In this document: positions 57,027-64,000 of the stretch, piece after piece
Position numbering within the stretch: the stretch's first letter is position 1
Layout: every line of letters begins with the position of its first letter
Assembly (NCBI RefSeq): GCF_902506415.1
Contig: NZ_LR733275.1
Location: 1,961,795-2,025,794, forward strand
Direction of reading: 5' to 3'
From: Massilia sp. 9I
GTDB lineage: Bacteria; Pseudomonadota; Gammaproteobacteria; Burkholderiales; Burkholderiaceae_D
Length of the DNA: 64,000 nucleotides
Translations under genes and position numbers: made by a program
Notes under the pieces: generated by a model
Database searches by the model: none
Told to the model about the DNA's origin: nothing
What the model saw: only the letters and a program-made list of their open reading frames with translations

Positions 57027-57680
57027 TCAGTCGTACAGGCCGCTGCCGTCCCAGCGCGGTGCGGTCGAGCCCGAACGCGCCGTCACCGCCTTGTCCGACA
57101 CGCCCCGGCTTGCCAGCAGGCGCGGGAAGGCGCGGCAATACACCGACTGGACGCCGGCGAAGCGCGCCAGTGCGGCGTACTCCACCACCATGCCCGCGGG
57201 CAGCGCATCGAGCACCTGCACGACCCGCTCGCGCCAGTCTTCCGCCAGCGCGGGCATGCGTGCATCGAGCACTTCGACACGGTCGCCGGCGCGGATCTCG
57301 CCGCCCGCCACCACCCGGGCCAGCATGCCGCGCCGGCCATCGATGGCGCGCGCCAGTCCGGGCCGCTCGCGATCGAGCGATCCGCAGGCCTCGCACTGGA
57401 AGCACAGGCGCAGGACGGCCTGCTCGCCGACACGCAGCAGCGTGCCGGACGCGAGTGCACGGGTGTCGAGGTCCAGCAGCAGGTTCTCGCGCAACGCCAA
57501 CGGCGGCAGGGCCAGATCCTCATAGGCAGCGGCGCCGGCAATCAGGATCTGGCGCGGCGAGTGCGCATCCAGGTGGCGATCTCCCGCCAGGCCTTGCCCG
57601 GCAAGCGCTTGCACCGAATCCTGCGGGGCCGGCGCGTTTGAACCCGGCGGGCGCAGCGCGAGTGCGACGACGCGATTCAT
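57027..57680 (-). CDS. MOSC-domain protein with C-terminal alkyltransferase-like segment
   Basis: A 217-residue protein. The N-terminal 145 residues are a MOSC domain, with GLAGDRHLDAHSPRQILI, ENLLLD and the conserved cysteine segment FQCEACGSLD; MOSC proteins handle molybdenum cofactor or sulfur. The last 70 residues (RVVQVLDALPAGMVVEYAAL, ARFAGVQSVYCRAFPRLLA) resemble the winged-helix part of alkyltransferase-like proteins. No signal peptide. It starts eight bases after the cytochrome gene ends on the minus strand. Confidence 0.88.
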   Translation of the reverse strand: MNRVVALALRPPGSNAPAPQDSVQALAGQGLAGDRHLDAHSPRQILIAGAAAYEDLALPPLALRENLLLDLDTRALASGTLLRVGEQAVLRLCFQCEACGSLDRERPGLARAIDGRRGMLARVVAGGEIRAGDRVEVLDARMPALAEDWRERVVQVLDALPAGMVVEYAALARFAGVQSVYCRAFPRLLASRGVSDKAVTARSGSTAPRWDGSGLYD

Positions 57681-57688
57681 CGGCCGTC

Positions 57689-58072
57689 TCAGCGCCTGGC
57701 GGGCGCAGCCGGCGCCGGGAAGGAACGCAGGTAAGCCACCAGTTCGCGCACCTGGCGGTCGCTCATGAGGCCCCAGAAGCGCATCCGGGTGCCGGGAACG
57801 ACTTCGTCAGGATCGTGGATAAAGGCTGCGAGCCGTTTCTCATCCCAGATGAAGCCGGCCTTTTTCATGGCGGGTGAATAGGCAAAGTCCGGCACCGTGC
57901 CGGCGCGGCGGCCGACGATGCCGTTGAGCTGCGGGCCGAAATTGCTATGCGCGTTGGGGCCGACCTGGTGGCAGTTGGCGCAGCGCTTGAATGCCTGGCG
58001 GCCGCTTGCCAAGGGATCGGCGGCCTGCGCGGCGCAGGCCAGGAAGAGCATACCGAGTGGGAGCAGGCGCAT
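57689..58072 (-). CDS. Exported c-type cytochrome (single haem)
   Basis: A 127-residue protein with a signal peptide (LLPLGMLFLACAAQA) and a haem site CANCH at about residues 31-35. The axial methionine is probably the one in GTRMRFWGLMS. It is small and soluble, so a periplasmic electron carrier. It follows regA by nine bases, and with it ends the respiratory gene block on the minus strand. A role for cytochrome c beside a quinol oxidase is not explained by the quinol enzyme itself. Confidence 0.92.
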   Translation of the reverse strand: MRLLPLGMLFLACAAQAADPLASGRQAFKRCANCHQVGPNAHSNFGPQLNGIVGRRAGTVPDFAYSPAMKKAGFIWDEKRLAAFIHDPDEVVPGTRMRFWGLMSDRQVRELVAYLRSFPAPAAPARR

Positions 58073-58081
58073 GCTGCTCCC

Positions 58082-58624
58082 CTACTTCACCCGCTGCTTC
58101 TCGAGCTTGCGGGCGAGCGTGCGCCGGTGCAGCCCGAGGCGGCGCGCCGCTTCCGAGATGTTGAAGTCGGTTTCGGCCAGCACCGCATGGATGCGCTCCC
58201 ATTCGAGGGTCTTGATCGAGGTGGAACGGTTGGTGACCTCGACCTCGGTATTCCCGGCCACGTGGCCGAAGGCGGCCTCGATGTCGTCCGTGTTCGAGGG
58301 CTTGGCGAGGTACTGCACGGCGCCCAGCTTGATCGCCTCCACCGCCGTGGCGATGCTGGCGAAGCCGGTCAGCACGACGATCAGCATGTCCGGGTCATGC
58401 TCGTGCAGCAGCTGCACGCAGGCCAGGCCCGACGAATTCCCCTTGAGCTTGAGATCGACCACGGCGTAGCCCGGCGAATGCCCGGCCAGCAGCGCGGCCG
58501 CTTCGTCCTGGCCGTTTGCCACCAGCACGCGGTAGCCGCGGCGCTCGAAGGAGCGGCTCAGGGTACGCGCGAACGCCTCGTCGTCCTCGATGATGAGCAG
58601 CAGACGCTCAGTGTTTTCCGTCAA
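58082..58624 (-). CDS. regA: Response regulator, RegA/PrrA/ActR type
   Basis: A 180-residue regulator with a receiver domain (LLLIIEDDEAFARTLSRSFE, phospho-Asp57 in YAVVDLKLKG) and a C-terminal Fis-type helix-turn-helix (ISEAARRLGLHRRTLARKLE). RegA-type regulators control respiratory genes with changes in redox state. The ATG overlaps the regB stop by four bases (58621-58624). Length and DNA-binding end are typical of the family. Confidence 0.9.
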   Translation of the reverse strand: MTENTERLLLIIEDDEAFARTLSRSFERRGYRVLVANGQDEAAALLAGHSPGYAVVDLKLKGNSSGLACVQLLHEHDPDMLIVVLTGFASIATAVEAIKLGAVQYLAKPSNTDDIEAAFGHVAGNTEVEVTNRSTSIKTLEWERIHAVLAETDFNISEAARRLGLHRRTLARKLEKQRVK

Positions 58625-59961
58625 TGCGTTCCCTCTTCCAGTTCGATGCTCGACAGCGGCAGGCTCAGGCTCACCTGCGCGCCGCCTTCCTGCCGGTTCA
58701 CCGCGGTGACCGCCCCGCCCAGCTTGCGGACCACGTTCACGGCCAGGAACAGGCCCAGGCCGTGACCCGGCTTGGTCTTGGTCGACTGGTAAGGCTTGCC
58801 GATCTGGCCCAGCATGGACGGGGCAAAACCGGGACCGCGGTCGCTCACGGCCACATACAGGGTGCCGTCCTCGATCCAGGCGTCGAGGCCGACCCAGTCG
58901 GGCGAGGCCTCGAGCGCATTGTCGAGCAGATTGTCGATGGTCTGCTTGAGTGCCGAATCGAAGGCAACCGGCAGGTCGTCCGTGATACGGTTATTGTACT
59001 GGAACGCAGCCACCTGGCGGCTCGCGCGCCAGCCCTTGACCAGGCCGTCCAGAAAAGCGAGCACGGTAGTGCGCACCGCCGATTCGCCGCGCGCCTCGCC
59101 GGCCGACAGCAGGATGCCGCTGACGATGGTCTTGCAGCGCTGGAGCTGGGTCTGCATCTCGGTGATCTCTTCCAGCAAGTCGGGATCGTCGCGGAACTGG
59201 GGCATGCGCTTCCAGTCGCCCAGGATCACCGAGACGGTGGCCAGCGGTGTGCCCAGCTCGTGGGCCGCGCCCGAGGCCAGCAGGCCCATGCGCACGATAT
59301 GCTCCTCCTCGACGGCATGCTGGCGCAGGGACGCGAGCTGTGCGGCCTTCTGGCGCAAGGTGTCCGAGATACGCGAGATGAACATCACCAGCAGCGCCGC
59401 GTTCAGGGCGAAGCAGACCAGCAGGCCCTGGATGTAGAGGCTCGAGATGCCGCGTGCGTGGTCGAAGGGCAAGGCCAGCGGCTGGGCGTACATCGCCAGG
59501 CCGGCCATGCAGGCGATGGTGATCAGGACGATGGACCAGGTCCACAGCACTTCCAGCAGCACCGCCGACAGGATCACCTGCAGCAGGTAAAGGAAGGCGA
59601 AGGGATTGGTGATGCCGCCGGAGAGGTAGAGCAGTACGGTCAGGCTGGCCACGTCCACCAGCAGGGCCATGAACATCTCGCCGTTCGAGACCGGACGGCG
59701 TTCGTGCCAGCGCAGGTGGCTGGCGACGTTGAAGGCGATCAGGCAGGCCAGCACCTGCAGCATGTGCACCAGCGGCAGCTCGATGCCGAAGACCAGGATG
59801 GCCGAGGCGATGGTCGTGATCTGGCCGATCACGGCGATCCAGCGCAGCTCGATCAGCTGCAGCATGTTCTTGTGGCCGGCGGCGAATTCGACGTTGGCCG
59901 CCGCCGCCTGCGGCGAGCTGCGCCCTGCCTTGGCGAAGAAATCGAGTGGGTTCTGGATCAT
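58621..59961 (-). CDS. regB: Redox sensor histidine kinase, RegB/PrrB type
   Basis: A 446-residue kinase with six membrane segments (about 40-200). The GGITNPF motif (residues 115-121) is the quinone-binding heptapeptide of RegB, and the H box reads HELGTPLATV with phospho-His at 234. A cysteine 42 residues after the histidine (LQRCKTIV, residue 276) lies about where the redox-active cysteine of RegB stands. HATPase motifs NLLDNALEA and DRGPGFA follow. ATG at 59961. The adjacent quinol oxidase genes are the obvious regulon. Confidence 0.9.
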   Translation of the reverse strand: MIQNPLDFFAKAGRSSPQAAAANVEFAAGHKNMLQLIELRWIAVIGQITTIASAILVFGIELPLVHMLQVLACLIAFNVASHLRWHERRPVSNGEMFMALLVDVASLTVLLYLSGGITNPFAFLYLLQVILSAVLLEVLWTWSIVLITIACMAGLAMYAQPLALPFDHARGISSLYIQGLLVCFALNAALLVMFISRISDTLRQKAAQLASLRQHAVEEEHIVRMGLLASGAAHELGTPLATVSVILGDWKRMPQFRDDPDLLEEITEMQTQLQRCKTIVSGILLSAGEARGESAVRTTVLAFLDGLVKGWRASRQVAAFQYNNRITDDLPVAFDSALKQTIDNLLDNALEASPDWVGLDAWIEDGTLYVAVSDRGPGFAPSMLGQIGKPYQSTKTKPGHGLGLFLAVNVVRKLGGAVTAVNRQEGGAQVSLSLPLSSIELEEGTH

Positions 59962-59975
59962 GCGGGTGGATGTTG

Positions 59976-60779
59976 TCAGTCGTCGTCGCGGATTGTACCG
60001 CCATGACGGCTGACCCACCACCAGGCGGCGCCGACCATCAGGGCGAGCGCGTACCAGGTCAGGGCATAGACCAGATGATTGTTCTGGAAGGAGATGACGG
60101 TCAGGCCGCCGACGGCGCGCTCGGGGGCGCCGGCCGGGTCCTGCCCTTTGCCGGCGTCGATAAAGAACGGTGCGACGTTCGGCAGTGCGCGTGCGGCGGC
60201 CATGGCCGCGATGTCGCGCGAGAACCAGCGGTTGGCCACGGGGTCGTTATTGCGCAGGAAGCCGCCTTTCGGCTCGCTGATGCGCAGCAGGCCGACCACG
60301 TCGACACGCTCGCCCTCCCCTGCACACGGGCTCGGGCCGGCGCGGCGGACCGGATAGCGCCCAGGTTTGTTCTCGGCGGCCGGAATAAAACCGCGATTGA
60401 TGAAGACAATATGGCCCTCGGCCGTGCAGAGCGGCGTGAGCAGCCAGAATCCCGCGCCAAGCTCGGACACGGCTTGCACAGGAGTGGTGAATGCGTAGAG
60501 GTAGTGCCCGGCAAGGCGTACACGCCGGTATTCGTCGGATTCTTTGGAGACTTGCGCCCAGCGCGCAGCTGGAGGCAGCGCGACGGGATTTGCATGCACG
60601 CGTGCGTCGACGCGTGCGATCAGGTCCAGCTTCCACTGCAGGCGCAGCACCTGCCAGGTTCCCAGACCCAGGAACAATGCAACCAGCAGCAGGGCCACCA
60701 CCGCCACGACCCGCCGCGCCAAAGCGCTTCGCGGGGGATGGGCGACGGGTCCTGCGTGCTGGTCGCGCTGATCTTGCAT
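59976..60779 (-). CDS. SURF1-family cytochrome oxidase assembly protein
   Basis: A 267-residue protein with membrane segments near each end (about 22-42, 236-256) and a large periplasmic part between, the SURF1 layout. Landmarks: LFLGLGTWQVLRLQWKLDLI, VFINRGFIPA, RWFSRDIAAMA and the closing YALTWYALALMVGAAWWW. SURF1 proteins deliver haem a or o to terminal oxidases. Its position after cyoD matches the quinol-oxidase-linked form (Surf1q) known in Paracoccus. It stands where cyoE often lies; no haem O synthase gene is in view. Confidence 0.9.
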   Translation of the reverse strand: MQDQRDQHAGPVAHPPRSALARRVVAVVALLLVALFLGLGTWQVLRLQWKLDLIARVDARVHANPVALPPAARWAQVSKESDEYRRVRLAGHYLYAFTTPVQAVSELGAGFWLLTPLCTAEGHIVFINRGFIPAAENKPGRYPVRRAGPSPCAGEGERVDVVGLLRISEPKGGFLRNNDPVANRWFSRDIAAMAAARALPNVAPFFIDAGKGQDPAGAPERAVGGLTVISFQNNHLVYALTWYALALMVGAAWWWVSRHGGTIRDDD

Positions 60780-60791
60780 TTACTGCGGCAT

Positions 60792-61211
60792 TTACTGCAT
60801 GTCGTGCATGCCGTGGGTGGTGTCGCTTGCGCCACCCATGGCCGGCATCATGTTGGCGTTCATGTGCGTCATGACCCAGATCGAGCCGGACAACACGATC
60901 ACCAGCAGGACGATGGTGAGGAGCGTCGCCATCATGTTCCAGCCGTTCTCGGATTTCGAGTTCAGGTGCAGGAAGTACATCATCTGCACGACCACCTGTA
61001 CGGCTGCGAAGCCGAGAATGACATAGCGGGTCGTATCCGGCGGCAGCACGTTGCCCATCACCAGCCAGAACGGGATCGCGGTCAGGATCAGCGACAGCAC
61101 GAAGCCGATCGCGTAGTCCTTGGCGCTGTAGTGCGTCACATAGGTGTCGTGACCGTGGTGGCCGTGGTCGCCGTGGTGATCATGCGCGTGGTTGTGGTGG
61201 TTGTCGCTCAT
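60792..61211 (-). CDS. cyoD: Cytochrome bo3 ubiquinol oxidase subunit IV
   Basis: A 139-residue protein with three membrane segments, matching CyoD. Segments: YAIGFVLSLILTAIPFWLVM, YVILGFAAVQVVVQMMYFLH and LLTIVLLVIVLSGSIWVMTH. The start ([20 protein letters not shown]) is unusually rich in histidine, and the end has MNANMMPAMGG with HGMHDMQ. CyoD aids assembly of the copper site. ATG at 61211 overlaps the cyoC stop by four bases. Confidence 0.92.
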   Translation of the reverse strand: MSDNHHNHAHDHHGDHGHHGHDTYVTHYSAKDYAIGFVLSLILTAIPFWLVMGNVLPPDTTRYVILGFAAVQVVVQMMYFLHLNSKSENGWNMMATLLTIVLLVIVLSGSIWVMTHMNANMMPAMGGASDTTHGMHDMQ

Positions 61212-61858
61212 GGCAGCACTCCCATCAGGTAGACAAAGGTAAACACGAAGATCCAGACCACGTCCAGGAAGTGCCAGAACAGCGACAGGCACTGCAGGCG
61301 GCGGAAGTTTTCCGTCGTCAGGCCGTGCTTGGTCAGCTGGACCATCAGGGTCACCAGCCAGATGAAGCCGAACAGCACGTGCAGGCCGTGGGTGCCGACC
61401 AGCGAGAAGAACGCGGTCAGGAAGCCGCTGCGCGACGGACCGGCGCCTTCGTGGATCAGGTGGTGGAACTCGTACAGTTCGAGCGACAGGAACGCCAGGC
61501 CCAGCAGGCCCGTGACGCCCATCCACAGCACGGTCTTGCCGACGTTCTTGGCCTGCGCCGAGATCATCGCGAAGCCAAAGGTGATCGACGACAGCAGCAG
61601 GAAGCCGGTGTTAATGGCGATCAGCGACAGGTCGAACAGCTCGGCGCCGGACGGACCGCCGGCGTAGTTACGGCCCAGCACCGCATAGGTGGCGAACAGG
61701 GACGCGAAGATGAGGCAGTCGCTCATCAGGTAGATCCAGAAGCCCAGCAGCGTGCCGTGCTCCGGATGGTGTTCGCGCACCAGGTAGCGCGCGGTCACCT
61801 CGTCGGCGGTCAAGCCGCCGGGAATGATTGCGTTAGTTGACATATTCGTTTCAGACAT
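61208..61858 (-). CDS. cyoC: Cytochrome bo3 ubiquinol oxidase subunit III
   Basis: A 216-residue protein with five membrane segments. Landmarks of the subunit III family: [56 protein letters not shown] and [19 protein letters not shown]. The start overlaps the cyoB stop by eight bases. Five segments rather than seven mark the quinol oxidase form. An internal ATG at residue 6 ([10 protein letters not shown]) is an alternative start. Confidence 0.95.
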   Translation of the reverse strand: MSETNMSTNAIIPGGLTADEVTARYLVREHHPEHGTLLGFWIYLMSDCLIFASLFATYAVLGRNYAGGPSGAELFDLSLIAINTGFLLLSSITFGFAMISAQAKNVGKTVLWMGVTGLLGLAFLSLELYEFHHLIHEGAGPSRSGFLTAFFSLVGTHGLHVLFGFIWLVTLMVQLTKHGLTTENFRRLQCLSLFWHFLDVVWIFVFTFVYLMGVLP

Positions 61859-63854
61859 GGCTCTTCAACAGGCGGGTGTGCGCTTCTTCCGAACGGGTCA
61901 CTTCTTCCGCCGAAATGTAGAAATCGCGCTTGTAGTTAAAGGTGTGGACGATGATCGCGGCCATCATGGCGATGAAGCCAGCGGCGACCAGCAGCCACAT
62001 GTGCCAGATGACGCCGAAGCCGACCACTGCCGACAGTGCCGAGATGACGAAGCCGGCCCAGGTGTTCTTGGGCATGTGGATGGCGACGAAGTCCTTCAGC
62101 GGACGTTGGTAACCGTTCTTCTTCATGTCGGCGAAGGTGTCGTTGTCATGCACGACCGGGGTGAACGCGAAGTTGTAGTCCGGCGGCGGCGACGAGGTCG
62201 ACCACTCCAGGGTACGGCCATCCCACGGGTCGCCGGTGACGTCGCGCAGCTTGGCGCGGTCTTTCCAGGTGAAGAAGCACTGCAGCAGCAGCGCACCGAT
62301 ACCGGCGGCGATCATCAGGGTGCCGAACAGCGAGATCTGGAACAGCGGCTGCAGTTCCGGGTCGTTGAAGTGGCTGGTACGACGGGTCACGCCCATGAAG
62401 CCGAGGATGTACGGCGGGATGAAGGCGAACCAGAAGCCGATCGACCACATCCAGAACGACACGTGGCCCCAGAACTGGTTGAGCTTCACGCCGAACATCT
62501 TCGGCGCCCAGTAGTTGAAGCCGGCGAACAGGCCGAACACGACGCCGCCGATGATCACGTTGTGGAAGTGCGCGATCAGGAACAGCGAGTTGTGCAGCAC
62601 GAAGTCGGCCGCGGGAATAGCCAGCATCACGCCGGTCATGCCGCCGATCGAGAAGGTCAGCATGAACGAGATCGTCCACATCATCGGCAGCTCGAAGCGG
62701 ATACGGCCGCGGTACATCGTGAACAGCCAGTTGAAGATCTTCGCGCCCGTCGGGATCGAGATGATCATCGTCGTGATGCCGAAGAACGAGTTGACGCTCG
62801 CGCCGCTGCCCATGGTGAAGAAGTGGTGCAGCCACACCAGGTAGGACAGCACCATGATGACGCAGGTCGCGTACACCATCGAGGTGTAGCCGAACAGGCG
62901 CTTGTTGCAGAAGGTCGAGACGACTTCCGAGAAGATGCCGAAGGCCGGCAGGATCAGGATGTAGACCTCTGGGTGACCCCAGATCCAGATCAGGTTCACG
63001 TACATCATCGCGTTGCCGCCACGGTCGTTCGTGAAGAACGCGGTGTCGAACAGGCGGTCCATGCCCAGCATGGCCAGCACGGCGGTCAGGATCGGGAAGG
63101 ACATCACGATCAGGATGTTGGTGCACAGCGAGGTCCAGACGAAGACAGGCATCTTCATCAGGCCCATGCCCGGTGCGCGCATCTTGATGATGGTGACAAT
63201 CAGGTTCACGCCGGACAGCAGCGTACCGACACCCGCGATCTGCAAGGACCATATGTAATAGTCGACGCCGACTCCCGGACTTGCCAGGATGCCCGACAGC
63301 GGTGGATAGGCCAGCCAGCCGGTGCGTGCGAATTCACCCACGAACAGCGAGGCCATGACCAGCACGGCGCCCATGGTGGTCATCCAGAACGAGAAGTTGT
63401 TCAGGAACGGGAAGGCGACGTCGCGCGCGCCGATCTGCAGCGGCACGACGTAGTTCATCAGGCCCGTGACCAGCGGCATCGCCACGAAGAAGATCATGAT
63501 CACGCCGTGGGCGGTGAAGATCTGGTCGTAGTGGTCCGGCGGCAGGAAGCCGTGGTTGGAGCCGAAGGCGAACGCCTGCTGGGCGCGCATCATCAGCGCG
63601 TCGGCGAAGCCGCGCAGCAGCATCACCAGGCCGAGGATCATGTACATGATACCGATTTTCTTGTGGTCGATACTGGTGATCCAGTCGCGCCACAAGCCGC
63701 CCCACAGGCGGAAGTAGGAGATCAGGCCCACCAGGGCCGCACCACCCACCAGCACGCCGGCGAAGGTCGCTAGCAGGATCGGCTCGTGGAACGGAATCGC
63801 GTCCCAGCTGAGCCGACCGAAGATAAGCTTCGTCAAGTCGAGAGAGTCTTGCAT
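61851..63854 (-). CDS. cyoB: Cytochrome bo3 ubiquinol oxidase subunit I
   Basis: The 667-residue catalytic subunit, with about 15 membrane segments. Haem-copper ligands are visible: [12 protein letters not shown] (low-spin haem), [12 protein letters not shown] (His and Tyr cross-link at copper B), [12 protein letters not shown] (two copper B histidines) and [12 protein letters not shown] (haem ligands). Quinol-site residues as in E. coli CyoB are present: Arg and Asp in LLRGFADAL, His and Gln in HYDQ. The ATG lies two bases after the cyoA stop. Confidence 0.97.
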   Translation of the reverse strand: MQDSLDLTKLIFGRLSWDAIPFHEPILLATFAGVLVGGAALVGLISYFRLWGGLWRDWITSIDHKKIGIMYMILGLVMLLRGFADALMMRAQQAFAFGSNHGFLPPDHYDQIFTAHGVIMIFFVAMPLVTGLMNYVVPLQIGARDVAFPFLNNFSFWMTTMGAVLVMASLFVGEFARTGWLAYPPLSGILASPGVGVDYYIWSLQIAGVGTLLSGVNLIVTIIKMRAPGMGLMKMPVFVWTSLCTNILIVMSFPILTAVLAMLGMDRLFDTAFFTNDRGGNAMMYVNLIWIWGHPEVYILILPAFGIFSEVVSTFCNKRLFGYTSMVYATCVIMVLSYLVWLHHFFTMGSGASVNSFFGITTMIISIPTGAKIFNWLFTMYRGRIRFELPMMWTISFMLTFSIGGMTGVMLAIPAADFVLHNSLFLIAHFHNVIIGGVVFGLFAGFNYWAPKMFGVKLNQFWGHVSFWMWSIGFWFAFIPPYILGFMGVTRRTSHFNDPELQPLFQISLFGTLMIAAGIGALLLQCFFTWKDRAKLRDVTGDPWDGRTLEWSTSSPPPDYNFAFTPVVHDNDTFADMKKNGYQRPLKDFVAIHMPKNTWAGFVISALSAVVGFGVIWHMWLLVAAGFIAMMAAIIVHTFNYKRDFYISAEEVTRSEEAHTRLLKSHV

Positions 63855-63856
63855 GG

Positions 63857-64000
63857 TTACTTCTTCACAGGGTTGTTATTGGTGCCAGCCGAGGTGGCAA
63901 GTGCGGGGCCACCGGCTTCCGGCGTCACGCAGATTTCCAGTTCCGCCAGCTGGGCCACACTGCCCTGCTTCGGCAGGCGCTTGGCGGCCGCAGCGACCTG
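63857..64000 (-). CDS. cyoA: Ubiquinol oxidase subunit II, C-terminal end only
   Basis: The last 47 codons of a minus-strand gene that runs off the right edge. They read [20 protein letters not shown] and end NNNPVKK, followed directly by cyoB. The position immediately upstream of cyoB and the C-terminal arm-like character (charged, low complexity) fit CyoA; the copper-free cupredoxin part would lie outside. Confidence 0.85.
   Translation of the reverse strand, partial: QVAAAAKRLPKQGSVAQLAELEICVTPEAGGPALATSAGTNNNPVKK

Overview
The window is dense, GC-rich DNA (genes separated mostly by 0-200 bases, little intergenic DNA) from a betaproteobacterium of the Oxalobacteraceae type (Massilia, Duganella or Janthinobacterium-like). 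This placement rests on recalled resemblance of gene content and gene order (YbiT, QueE with a CX14CX2C cluster loop, a DUF2863-like protein, paired DUF5985-like membrane proteins, bo3 oxidase with SURF1 and RegAB); no database search was run. No rRNA, tRNA, CRISPR array or prophage was recognised. One insertion sequence is present and complete.

Layout. 1-8.6 kb: housekeeping genes: a truncated alpha/beta hydrolase, then on the minus strand ybiT-nadA-nadC plus a small membrane protein, and queE-queD-tadA followed by a hydrolase and ldcA. 8.8-13.9 kb: a NarL-type sensor kinase, a PAS-GGDEF diguanylate cyclase and a secreted M16 peptidase. 13.9-18 kb: a three-gene stress-type locus built by shuffling three modules (a GSP17M-like N-terminal domain, the DUF2382/YsnF domain and an aromatic-rich repeat of about 80 residues, present four times in one protein and once in its neighbour). 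18-25.5 kb: secreted nuclease, small conserved proteins, PhyH-type dioxygenase, hybrid sensor kinase, Nudix hydrolase and a first MscS channel. 25.7-28.9 kb: KGG stress protein, an IS1595-type element with a perfect 8-bp target duplication set exactly between two convergent terminators, a glycosyltransferase, and a 458-base low-GC gap.

28.9-38 kb: DUF2863-like protein, purine permease, DUF481 protein, an operon of thioredoxin, MHS transporter and TPR/Asp-hydroxylase, then DUF3606 protein, a second MscS channel and an SDR. 38-41.4 kb: a module of ECF sigma factor and anti-sigma factor divergent from a secreted subtilase, with a Gly/Ala/Ser-rich exported protein whose Shine-Dalgarno sequence lies inside an 11-bp perfect hairpin. 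41.5-56 kb: Cache-type sensor kinase, M23 peptidase, DUF885 protein, PBP1A, a CHASE-PAS-GGDEF-EAL protein with a degenerate GGDNF site, MarR, and an overlapping operon of a secreted protein, a CPA2 antiporter and YbdK. 56-64 kb: GNAT, ZIP transporter, MOSC protein and the respiratory block cyoABCD-SURF1-RegB-RegA-cytochrome c, read on the minus strand and running off the right edge inside cyoA.

How it fits together. The right end is a coherent respiratory unit: a quinol oxidase, its assembly factor, and a redox two-component system. The rest is rich in envelope and stress functions (two MscS channels, KGG, DUF3606, DUF2382 and GSP17M proteins, SDR, PBP1A, LdcA, M23). The best candidates for something not yet described are the modular repeat-protein locus at 13.9-17.9 kb with its shared upstream motif, and the hairpin that masks the ribosome-binding site at 38.67-38.72 kb beside the sigma/anti-sigma/subtilase module.
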